The position numbers and the translations under genes were made by a program. DNA of 64,000 nt from Desulfolithobacter dissulfuricans (lineage in GTDB: Bacteria > Desulfobacterota > Desulfobulbia > Desulfobulbales > Desulfobulbaceae), in NCBI RefSeq assembly GCF_025998535.1, contig NZ_AP024233.1, positions 3,310,001 through 3,374,000 on the forward strand, written 5' to 3'. This document shows positions 1 to 7,731 of the stretch, piece after piece; position 1 is the stretch's first letter; every line of letters begins with the position of its first letter. Under the pieces are notes generated by a model that did no database searches, was not told the origin of the DNA, and saw nothing but the letters and a program-made list of their open reading frames with translations.

Positions 1-1032
1 CTCCAGCTCGCTGCAGACCTTTCTGGTAAAATGATCGACGAGCAGGGGAATATCTTCCCGGATCTCGGCCAGGGAGGGCGTGTGCAGGGTGACCACGTTG
101 AGCCGGTAGAAAAGATCTTCCCGAAACGATCGTTCCCGGATCTTCTTCTCCAGATCACGGTTAGTCGAGGCGATGATCCGCACATCGACAGACCGGGTCC
201 TGGTGCTGCCCACCGGCTTGACCTCATGCTCCTGGAGAACGCGCAGCAGCTTGGTCTGGACCGCCACCGGCACGTCTCCGATCTCATCGAGGCACAGGGT
301 GGATTTATCAGCCTCGACAAAGAGCCCCTTCTGGTCCCGGTCCGCTCCGGTAAAGGCCCCGCGCGTGTGACCGAACAGCTCGCTTTCCAGGAGATGCTCG
401 GGAATGGCCGGACAGTTTACCATCAGAAGAGGCCGGTTGCGCCGCTTGCTGAGACTGTGGATGGCCCGGGCGGTCAGTTCCTTGCCGGTACCGGATTCCC
501 CGCGGATCAGGACCGTATAATCGGTCCGGGCTGTAGTCCTGATTGCATGATAAAGCTGCTGCATGGGCTTGGATTCACCGACAAAATCGGCAAAGGGCGC
601 CGTTTCCCGGACCCGCTGGCGCAGGTTGGCGTTTTCCCGCACCAGCAGGTTATGCTCCAACCCCTTGCGGACCGTGCGGAACAGCCCTGCCTTGTCAAAG
701 GGCTTGGTGATGAAATCATAGGCCCCGGCCTTGATGGCCTCGACCGCGGTTTCGATACTGCCATAGCCGGTCATCATGATCACGGTTATGCATCTGTCCG
801 CCCGCTGCAGCTTTTCCAGCATCTCGAAGCCGTTCATTTCAGGCATCTGGATATCGAGCAGGACCAGGTCGATGGACTTGGAGGCCACCAGGTCCAGGGC
901 CTCCACGGTGTCCACGCGGGTGAAGATCGAAAGCCCGGGAAATTCCCGACCAAGCATCCGTTTCAACCCCTGGAGGAGGTCCGGCTGATCATCCACTATC
1001 AAAATGTTCTGCAATACCAAATCGTTTTCCAT
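1..1032 (-). CDS. Sigma54-dependent NtrC-family response regulator (C-terminus cut off by window edge)
   Basis: Reading from the ATG at 1032, 344 codons stay open to the window edge. Residues 1-125 form a receiver domain with the acidic pair DD at 14-15 and the phosphoacceptor D60 in LLDIQMP. An AAA+ domain follows, with Walker A GESGTGKE and the sigma54-contact loop GAFTGA. The C-terminal HTH lies outside the window. Proteins of this build activate sigma54 promoters after phosphorylation by a partner kinase. The haem-sensor histidine kinase starts downstream of this gene's own start at 3624 and ends at 1066, only 33 bp before this ATG on the same strand, so the two form a kinase-regulator operon. 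A candidate sigma54 promoter lies 5' of the divergent transporter operon at 3897-3910. Confidence 0.93.
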   Translation of the reverse strand, partial: MENDLVLQNILIVDDQPDLLQGLKRMLGREFPGLSIFTRVDTVEALDLVASKSIDLVLLDIQMPEMNGFEMLEKLQRADRCITVIMMTGYGSIETAVEAIKAGAYDFITKPFDKAGLFRTVRKGLEHNLLVRENANLRQRVRETAPFADFVGESKPMQQLYHAIRTTARTDYTVLIRGESGTGKELTARAIHSLSKRRNRPLLMVNCPAIPEHLLESELFGHTRGAFTGADRDQKGLFVEADKSTLCLDEIGDVPVAVQTKLLRVLQEHEVKPVGSTRTRSVDVRIIASTNRDLEKKIRERSFREDLFYRLNVVTLHTPSLAEIREDIPLLVDHFTRKVCSELE

Positions 1033-1065
1033 AAACTCTCTCGTACCTTACCGTCCATCGTTGGC

Positions 1066-3624
1066 TCAGCGTGCCCCGGAAGGCTGCACCGGCAGGATAA
1101 TGGTGAAACGGGTCCACTTGCCCGGTTTTGATTCCACCTGAATATCGCCGTCGTGGTCCCGGACGATCCCGTAGCTGACCGACAACCCCAGCCCGGTGCC
1201 GCCGCTCTGGGACTTGGTGGTGAAAAAAGGATCAAATATTTTGTCCACCACCTCCCGGTCGATGCCGCGGCCATTGTCCTCCACCGTGACCACCAGCCGG
1301 TTATCCTCAGCCTCATAACGGCTCACCACCAGGATGACGCCCTCATCGTCAATGGCGTGGGCCGCGTTCATCAACAGGTTCAGGAAGACCTGTTTCATCT
1401 TGTCAAGATCAAGAAAGATATCGGGCAGCTCATCCTCGAGATGGAGGGTCAGGCGGATTTTCTGCTTGAGAAACTGCTGCCGCACCAGGGCCACCACCTC
1501 TTCGATGGCCCGGTTGATGGAGCCGTGGCGCTTGTCGGTCTTCTGGCTCCGGGAGAAGTTCAGCAGGTCGGTGACAATCCGCTGGCAGGACCGGGCGTGT
1601 TTCTCGATAACCCGGATGTCCTCGAGGACAGATGGATCAAGGTCCTCGTTGTCTTCGAGCAGGTTGTCGGTGTAACAGAGGATGATCCCCAGGGGATTGT
1701 TGATCTCATGGGCAACGCCTGCGGCCAGCTGGCCGAGGGAAACCAGTTTTTCCGTCTGCTGGATTCGCTGCTCCACCTGCTTTTTCTCCGTGATGTCCTT
1801 GGCATAGCAGACCACGTTACGGACCTCGCCCCGGTCGGAGAACAGAGGGTAAAAATTGACCTCATAGATGTGGCCGTCCCGGCCGTCAATCTGTTCCACC
1901 ACCGGCGTCTCGGGCAGCTGGGCAAGCGGGGTTCTGCAGGCGGTGAAGGGACAGGGGTTCTTCAGGGGCAGCTCGATGAGGGAGCGGTTGAGAATCTCTT
2001 CCAGATGCAGCCCGTGCCGGTCGAGAAAGGCCTTGTTGACCATCTTTATCCGGTACTCGGCATCGAGCAGGATCACCACGTCGGTGATCCCGTCGAATAC
2101 CGACTGGAGCAGTTCCTTGCTCTCGACGAGCCGGGCAATATTCTGCAGGCTCTCGATGGTGATGCCGATCTGGTGGCCGATGGAGAAGAGCAGTTCCTGA
2201 AGCTGGACATCCACCTCCTCCAGGTCGCGGCCGACAAAGGTCATGACGCCCAGGACCTGGGACCGGCAGCAGAGCGGGACATTGAAGTTGTTCACCAGCA
2301 CAGCCTCCTCCCCGGTCAGACTGAGGCGGCTGCAGGCCGCCTCCTGGATAAACCGGTCAAAATCAAGCATCTTCTCGTCCAGAAAGGGAAGGCAGACCAG
2401 GGGATCAAAGGGGATGGTCTCATCAAGAATCTCAGCCCGTTCCCGGCACTGGAGGACCAGCCTGGCCCGCTGCCGGTCAAGCAGATAGATTCCCGCCCCT
2501 TCGGCCGGGATGACCTTGAGGGCCTGCTGCAGTACCTTGGGCAGAATATCGGCCAGATGAACAGACTGGGTAATCAGCTCGCTGATGGTATTCAGGGTCC
2601 GCAGCTCCTGGCCGCGGGTGATCACCTTTTCCCGCAGGCTCTGTTCCGAGCGCCGCAGGGCCAGGGTCCGTTCCTCCACCTTTTTCTCCAGATTCTTGGC
2701 ATAATCCTCGAGCTGGTGCCGGGTCGTACGGAGATGGCGGGCCACCGCCTGGACCGAGGCCGCCAGTTCGCCGAACTCGTCTTTTGTCCGGGCCTGCTCA
2801 TAGAGCTGGACGCCGTATTCGTCGCGCAGGTTGTCGCGGAAGATCTCCAGCAGGCCGCGCAGGTCGCGGATAATGAGTTTATTGAAGAAAAACCAGACAA
2901 TACCGTAGAGGAGAAAAACGGAAATAAAGGTTGTGCAGAAAACCTTCCAGGCCACCTCCATGATGGGCACCAGGCCCACGTCCACCGGCACCCCGACACT
3001 GACCACCCCGCTGACCACGTCCAGCCGACGGCCAAAACCACGCTCATTGCCATACAGATCGACAACAGCCTGCGGTGCATCGTCGGGATCTCCGTGGCAA
3101 CGGAAACACGGCGGGGTAAAGCGCACCGGCCGGAAACGCATGTACATGTGCCGGCTCCCTGATTTTACAATCCCGTGCCAGTCGTCTTCCTCGGGATGTT
3201 CGGCAAAGTAGTTGATCTTTGCCAGCTCAAGATCATTGGCCTCGAATTTCGGATTGCGGGCATTGATGGCCACCCGCCGGTAGGCAAAGGAGGGCAGTTT
3301 GTCCTGGAAACGATCCATCACCACCCTGCCGATGTACGAGGTGGACATGGCCTCGAGAACAAACGTTTCATCACCGAGCACCTCATACATCTTCGGCCGG
3401 AGTACCTCCCGCACATACCCCCTGGTTGACTCCACGGCCGCCATGATCAGTTCTGTCTTCTGATAGACATCCTCTTCAAGCAGTTTCTTTTCGTGCAGGT
3501 AGAGAAAGGCGGTCACCACGATACAGAAGCAGATGAAGATACAGGCCAGCCCGAGCATAAACCTCGACTGCAGGCCGATGGAGGAGTTGCTGATGCCGGA
3601 AGAAAGGGTGTGGTTCTGTTCCAT
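1066..3624 (-). CDS. Membrane haem-sensor histidine kinase (Tll0287/DUF3365-GAF-PAS-HisKA-HATPase)
   Basis: An 852-residue sensor kinase. A first membrane segment (about 22-43) is followed by a periplasmic DUF3365/Tll0287-like domain with the covalent haem motif CFRCH at 173-177, then a second membrane segment (about 213-240), a coiled coil, a GAF domain (about 340-500), a PAS domain (about 510-620), and a kinase core with the phospho-His motif AHEINNPLG. The HATPase part shows N (MNAAHAID), G1 (EDNGRGID) and G2 (GGTGLGLS) boxes. Family knowledge suggests redox or gas sensing through a c-type haem-bound PAS-like fold; the actual ligand is not visible. It is the probable partner of the NtrC-type regulator that follows it, and perhaps controls the divergent transporter operon. 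Two further proteins with the same sensor domain occur in this window. Confidence 0.93.
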   Translation of the reverse strand: MEQNHTLSSGISNSSIGLQSRFMLGLACIFICFCIVVTAFLYLHEKKLLEEDVYQKTELIMAAVESTRGYVREVLRPKMYEVLGDETFVLEAMSTSYIGRVVMDRFQDKLPSFAYRRVAINARNPKFEANDLELAKINYFAEHPEEDDWHGIVKSGSRHMYMRFRPVRFTPPCFRCHGDPDDAPQAVVDLYGNERGFGRRLDVVSGVVSVGVPVDVGLVPIMEVAWKVFCTTFISVFLLYGIVWFFFNKLIIRDLRGLLEIFRDNLRDEYGVQLYEQARTKDEFGELAASVQAVARHLRTTRHQLEDYAKNLEKKVEERTLALRRSEQSLREKVITRGQELRTLNTISELITQSVHLADILPKVLQQALKVIPAEGAGIYLLDRQRARLVLQCRERAEILDETIPFDPLVCLPFLDEKMLDFDRFIQEAACSRLSLTGEEAVLVNNFNVPLCCRSQVLGVMTFVGRDLEEVDVQLQELLFSIGHQIGITIESLQNIARLVESKELLQSVFDGITDVVILLDAEYRIKMVNKAFLDRHGLHLEEILNRSLIELPLKNPCPFTACRTPLAQLPETPVVEQIDGRDGHIYEVNFYPLFSDRGEVRNVVCYAKDITEKKQVEQRIQQTEKLVSLGQLAAGVAHEINNPLGIILCYTDNLLEDNEDLDPSVLEDIRVIEKHARSCQRIVTDLLNFSRSQKTDKRHGSINRAIEEVVALVRQQFLKQKIRLTLHLEDELPDIFLDLDKMKQVFLNLLMNAAHAIDDEGVILVVSRYEAEDNRLVVTVEDNGRGIDREVVDKIFDPFFTTKSQSGGTGLGLSVSYGIVRDHDGDIQVESKPGKWTRFTIILPVQPSGAR

Positions 3625-3979
3625 GATTGTCTTTCCTTTTCACTTCATATCGCGGACAGGCCGGGAAAGAAAACGATGGCTGCCTCCCGGCGTACACACT
3701 GCATCCACGCGGAGGCACCTGGCCGTTGTTGCCTGGTACAGCCCTGGCAGAGGGCTGACTGCATCCTTAAGGAAGCACCATATCGTGTTTTTGCGCCACA
3801 ACTTTCCCTGCCAGCAGACAAAAAACCTGGAAAACATAAACTAACTACCTGTGATTTCATAATTATCTTCCAAAAAACCAGGGCAAGTAACTTTTGGGCC
3901 CTGAAATTGCTTTAAAAAGATTCCAGCTGGAACCGCCGCTTAAAAAGATATTTTTTCAACAAGATAGAAGGAGACCGTT
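3625..3979. other. Divergent intergenic region between sensor kinase and transporter operon
   Basis: 355 bp without a convincing gene. It becomes AT-rich towards the right and holds the candidate sigma54 promoter described separately. Imperfect repeats such as the two CCTGG-containing stretches near 3719-3748 could be activator sites, but I cannot define an operator. Confidence 0.5.
3897..3910 (+). promoter_or_regulatory. Candidate sigma54 (-24/-12) promoter for the YeiH operon
   Basis: GG at 3897-3898 and GC at 3909-3910 are separated by exactly 10 nt, with TTGCT at the -12 element, as in the consensus TGGCAC-N5-TTGCW; the -24 half is a weaker match (GGGCCC). It lies 70 bp before the first gene of the + strand operon and next to genes for an NtrC-type activator and its kinase, which strengthens the call. 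No activator site was identified. Confidence 0.5.
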
Positions 3980-4258
3980 ATGGACAGACCACGCCAGAGT
4001 ACAATCATCCTGCTCCTGCTGGGCATCATCACCGCCCTTCTTCTCATCGCCAGAACGGATCTCATGGTCCCGGTGATGCGGTTTATCCTGGACACTGACC
4101 AGGGAACCCCGCTGCAGCTCATCGCCACCACGGTGGCAGGCATCCTCGGCCTCTGGCTGATCTATCTGCTCCTCGACATGGTGGGCAGCTATTACTCGCA
4201 TAAGCTCGATTCCCTACATTCAACCGAAAAGTCAGTACAAGGAGGTGACCGACCCTGA
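3980..4258 (+). CDS. Small two-helix membrane protein upstream of YeiH-type transporter
   Basis: 92 residues with two hydrophobic segments (about 8-25 and 43-66) and polar ends; no family recognised. The ATG is preceded by AGAAGGAGA at a good distance. It is the first gene after the candidate sigma54 promoter and is followed 134 bp later by a YeiH-type transporter, so it may be an accessory subunit of that system, by position only. Confidence 0.75.
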   Translation: MDRPRQSTIILLLLGIITALLLIARTDLMVPVMRFILDTDQGTPLQLIATTVAGILGLWLIYLLLDMVGSYYSHKLDSLHSTEKSVQGGDRP

Positions 4259-4392
4259 GACAGACAATGCATTTTTCAGACCATGGAGCAGCGGCCCGGC
4301 CGCAAGACAACCATTGATACCCCCCTGAAAAATCCATCCGGCAGCATGGGGTTACCGGGTGATTTTTCGATAAACGCAAAAGGAGAGAAATT

Positions 4393-6021
4393 ATGGCCCA
4401 GACACAGGACAATAAGCCGCTGTTCATAATCAGCGGCCTCATGATACTCTACGCGATGCTCGCCAGCAGCGGCATCCTGCATCCACTGATGAAATATCTG
4501 CACACCGCCAAGACAGCGGATCTCCAGGTTACCATGGGCTTCATAGCCGGTGGCATCGGCATCCTGGGTGCCATTGTCAACTCGGTGCGCAAACCCGGCA
4601 ACACCATCCTTGACCGATTTGTCCTCCAGCCCCTGCCCGGTATTCTTCTCATCCTGGTGATGGCCATGGCCATCCGCTGGTATCTGGAGCCGGTGGTCAA
4701 GCTGATCAGCCATAGCCTGCAGCCGGTCCTCGGTTTTAAAATCTACAAAGTCCTCAACCTGAACTATGTTATTCTCGGTCTGCTGGCCGGTGTCATCCTG
4801 ACCAACACCTACGGCATTCCCAAGTTCGCCCAGGCCGGGGTCAAATGCGCCCGGTTCGTCCTCAAGATGGGCGTTATCATGCTCGGCGCCCGGTACAGCT
4901 TTGCCGAGCTGGCCAAGCTTGGCACCTACAGCATCTTTCTGGTCGGCACCTTTGTCCTTGGCACGGTCTTTTTTGTTCTCTGGCTGGGCAACATATTCAA
5001 ACAGCCCAAGACCATGACCGGTGTCCTCTCCGCGGGCATGGGAGTCTGCGGTGTTTCGGCAACGGTAGCGGTGGCGCCGGTAGTCAAGGCCAAGAGTGAA
5101 GAGATGGCCTATACCATCGGAACCATCCTCTCCTTCGGTATCATCTGCATGTTCGTTTTCCCCACCATCGGCCACCTGGCCGGCATGAACGCGGTCCAGT
5201 TCGGGGCCTGGGCCGGAACCGGTATCCTGAACTCGGCCCAGGTCGCGGCCGCGGCCCTGGCATTCAACGCGGTGGATATCAAAACCCTGAAAGTAGCGGA
5301 AATCTTCAACATCACCCGTATCCTCTTCCTGCCGATCATCGTTCTGGTGCTGGCCACCTGGTTTGGCAAGGAAAGCGGCAAGAAACTGACCTTCAAGGAA
5401 GTGGTTATCGACAAGTTCCCGATTTTTATCCTCGGCTTCCTGCTGCTGTTTGCCATGTCCTCCATGGGTCTCTTTTCACCCCCGACCCACTACAAGGGTA
5501 AATTCATCGATTTCAGCTATAATGAAAGGACCCAGGTGACGGAAAAGGAATGGGAAACCCTGAAAAAGGCCGTGGAGACAGGTGCGATCCAGGGATTGAC
5601 TCCCGAGCAGATGGAAGCGGTCAAGGACCTTGTCGCCCAGCGGCAGATCGCCGGTAACTATGAAAACCGTAACGACAAAAAGCTGTTTTACAAGCAGGGT
5701 GAGCAGCGGATGTTCCAGCTTGAATCCGTGGTTGCTGCGGCCAAGGCCAAAGCCATCGAGATGCCATCCGAGGTGACCTCGGCAATCAAACATGCTGTCA
5801 AGCAGGTTCATAAGAAATCAAAAACCGTCACCACCCTGACCGACTGCATGATCTGGTTCTTTGCCTTCGGCCTGATCGGGCTTGGTATGCAGATCACGAA
5901 AAAGGCCATCTTCCAGGCCGGTGGCTGGCCCCTGGTCATAGGTGTTATTTCCGGCATCACCAAGGCGAGCCTGTCCTTCCTGGTTGTCCTTTGGCTGGTA
6001 AAAGATGTGGTGCTCAAATAG
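4393..6021 (+). CDS. YeiH/UPF0324-family membrane transporter (putative sulfate/anion exporter)
   Basis: 542 residues with about 11 hydrophobic helices. Conserved YeiH (PF03601) features are visible: GVILTNTYGIP, the FVLKMGVIMLGARYS helix, and AGMGVCGVSATVAVAPV around 215-232, then GTGILNSAQVAAAA. The family is often labelled putative sulfate exporter on limited evidence. Unusually for the family (commonly about 340 residues), a long soluble charged insert (about 375-480) sits before the last two helices; it is seen in related proteins of sulfur bacteria, as far as I recall. A ribosome site (AAAGGAGA) precedes the start. It is in a likely operon with the small membrane proteins on each side. 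Confidence 0.88.
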   Translation: MAQTQDNKPLFIISGLMILYAMLASSGILHPLMKYLHTAKTADLQVTMGFIAGGIGILGAIVNSVRKPGNTILDRFVLQPLPGILLILVMAMAIRWYLEPVVKLISHSLQPVLGFKIYKVLNLNYVILGLLAGVILTNTYGIPKFAQAGVKCARFVLKMGVIMLGARYSFAELAKLGTYSIFLVGTFVLGTVFFVLWLGNIFKQPKTMTGVLSAGMGVCGVSATVAVAPVVKAKSEEMAYTIGTILSFGIICMFVFPTIGHLAGMNAVQFGAWAGTGILNSAQVAAAALAFNAVDIKTLKVAEIFNITRILFLPIIVLVLATWFGKESGKKLTFKEVVIDKFPIFILGFLLLFAMSSMGLFSPPTHYKGKFIDFSYNERTQVTEKEWETLKKAVETGAIQGLTPEQMEAVKDLVAQRQIAGNYENRNDKKLFYKQGEQRMFQLESVVAAAKAKAIEMPSEVTSAIKHAVKQVHKKSKTVTTLTDCMIWFFAFGLIGLGMQITKKAIFQAGGWPLVIGVISGITKASLSFLVVLWLVKDVVLK

Positions 6022-6108
6022 CGGATCGGCACCAGCAAGCGATGAAAGCAAAGCCCGGAATGTGGAGCCCTGGCTCCCTGTTCCGGTATATTTTCCGGAG
6101 GTAATACA

Positions 6109-6306
6109 ATGAGTGATGATAAACTGAAAATAGAGACCGGTGACGCCGGTAAAGGAGAGACTGAAATCGCCCGGGAGGCCAACACGGACGAGCTCGAAGA
6201 GCGTGCCCTTTCTGTTTTCTCCAGTGAGCGAAATGAGGATCTCACGGCCCTTATCCTGTCACTGATTACCACCTTTCTGGTCCTGCTTTTCACCAAGTGG
6301 ATGTAA
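6109..6306 (+). CDS. Small tail-anchored membrane protein
   Basis: 65 residues: an acidic soluble part (1-47) and one C-terminal hydrophobic helix (about 48-62) ending KWM. A strong ribosome site (CGGAGG) precedes the ATG. It closes the YeiH operon just before a good terminator. Function unknown; its position suggests an accessory role to the transporter. Confidence 0.72.
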   Translation: MSDDKLKIETGDAGKGETEIAREANTDELEERALSVFSSERNEDLTALILSLITTFLVLLFTKWM

Positions 6307-6330
6307 GCTGGCTCCAGAATTATCACAAAC

Positions 6331-6372
6331 AACACCCCCTCCGGCATTTCCGTGCCGGAAGGGGTGTTTTCT
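6331..6372 (+). terminator. Rho-independent terminator of the YeiH operon
   Basis: The arms AACACCCCCTCCGGCA and TGCCGGAAGGGGTGTT form a near-perfect stem of about 15 bp around a short loop, followed by TTTTCTC. It lies 25 bp after the small tail-anchored protein gene. Confidence 0.9.
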
Positions 6373-6415
6373 CCCGCGCCTGCCAGCGCGGATAACCTCA
6401 GATACTCTTTTAGAT

Positions 6416-6913
6416 ATGTTTACCTCTCTTCTTCTCTGCACCCATGGAACAGACGGCGCCAGACGGGCCGAACAACTTGTCTTTACCGAGCTGTGCACCC
6501 GGAATCCTGAACTGCAGGTCACGGTCCTGACCATCATCGACCAGGACTGGCAGTCCATGACCGGCGATGACTGGCTCAACTCCAGCAAGACCCACACCAC
6601 CTTCCTGGACCACGTGGAAAAACAGATGCAGGAGGAAAATGAAGAAGACTGGCAGCGAATCAGGGAACAATACCCTGCCGCCGCCAGGGCGGTCTTTGCC
6701 GGCGTGGTTGGACCCATCGAACAGACCATTGCCGATGAGGCCAGGAAAAGAAACTGCGATCTGATTGTCATCGGCCCTTACCGGGAGAGCCGGAGACTGT
6801 TCAACCTGGCTATGGAAAAAGGGCTGAGGTCCCGAATCGATGCGCCCGGTCTGCACAAGATACTGCCCTGCCCGATGCTGGTTGCTCCGCCACTTCCCGG
6901 ACCTGCGAGCTGA
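6416..6913 (+). CDS. UspA-like universal stress protein
   Basis: 165 residues with a Usp/adenine-nucleotide alpha-hydrolase fold pattern: an N-terminal hydrophobic strand (LLLCTHGTDGARRAEQ), a central strand, IEQTIADEARKRNCDLIVIGPYRES around 113-137, and a C-terminal PCPMLVAP strand. The G-2X-G-9X-G(S/T) ATP loop is not clear, so it may be a non-ATP-binding member. It is followed after one base by the next gene, which implies translational coupling. Confidence 0.82.
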   Translation: MFTSLLLCTHGTDGARRAEQLVFTELCTRNPELQVTVLTIIDQDWQSMTGDDWLNSSKTHTTFLDHVEKQMQEENEEDWQRIREQYPAAARAVFAGVVGPIEQTIADEARKRNCDLIVIGPYRESRRLFNLAMEKGLRSRIDAPGLHKILPCPMLVAPPLPGPAS

Positions 6914-6914
6914 C

Positions 6915-7493
6915 ATGGAACGTATTTATGACCTGTACCTGCCGGTTTCGGCCGCAGACCTCGATATCAGCAGGATTCTCGATGAAGAGAAACTTCTCCA
7001 TCTCCACCCCCACTGGTTTGTCGAGGAAACTGATCCGCGGGACATCGGGTTGTTTGCAATCCTGCGCGACTATGCCACCGACCAGTTCTTCTCCCTGGAA
7101 CTGCGCCTGGACCTGTCGTCGGTCCCGGCACCGGACGATCCCGGGGATTGCCGGCTGATCATGCGGATCTTTCTTTTTGATTATCATGTCGAGGAACTGC
7201 TCTTCTTCGCCGACCGGGAAAAATCGCGGGTTCGGGTCCGCTTTGTCGCCGATCGGGTCAGTGACGAGGAGGAACAGGATATCCTCCTGTGGATACGAGC
7301 GATTCAGGAATACCTCAGGCTCTATACCGCCACCACGCCGCGGACGCTGTTCTTCCGTCTGCTCATGAACAGGATGGTCCTGCAGATGAACCCGTCCCAG
7401 CGCAAGATCTGCCTGATGCTGACCAAGATCACGATCATTGAACTTCTTGTTATCCTGGTCCTCGTTTTGGGGTATGCTTATTTCATACGCTAA
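6915..7493 (+). CDS. Uncharacterised protein with C-terminal membrane anchor
   Basis: 192 residues from the ATG one base after the UspA stop; an upstream in-frame extension would overlap UspA and is less likely. The soluble part alternates acidic loops and hydrophobic strands (for example CRLIMRIFLFDYHVEELLFF); residues about 168-190 form one transmembrane helix ending FIR. I do not recognise the family. It is coupled to the UspA gene and precedes a kinase-UspA fusion, so a stress-signalling role is conceivable. Confidence 0.75.
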   Translation: MERIYDLYLPVSAADLDISRILDEEKLLHLHPHWFVEETDPRDIGLFAILRDYATDQFFSLELRLDLSSVPAPDDPGDCRLIMRIFLFDYHVEELLFFADREKSRVRVRFVADRVSDEEEQDILLWIRAIQEYLRLYTATTPRTLFFRLLMNRMVLQMNPSQRKICLMLTKITIIELLVILVLVLGYAYFIR

Positions 7494-7731
7494 GGAGGAG
7501 CCGTCGGAAACGGTTCCTCTCCCGGAACCCCTGACCAGCTGATTTCATCCCTCTGCCCCGGACCGGAAACCAAACCCGGTATGCTGACAGAGGCTGCCCT
7601 GCTGCGGAAATCCCACGTCAGAGTCCTGCCAACGAGGTGGAAGGCGCCCTGACCCATCAATACCAAGCCTCACCACGTTCAGTCGCCACCACCAACAGTC
7701 TGCCAATATCCTGGTTCAAGAGTGCGCCATC

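Noticed and set aside
1153-3162. Very long open frame opposite the haem histidine kinase
   Set aside because: Shadow of a GC-rich gene; its translation has no domain features while the minus strand encodes a full kinase.
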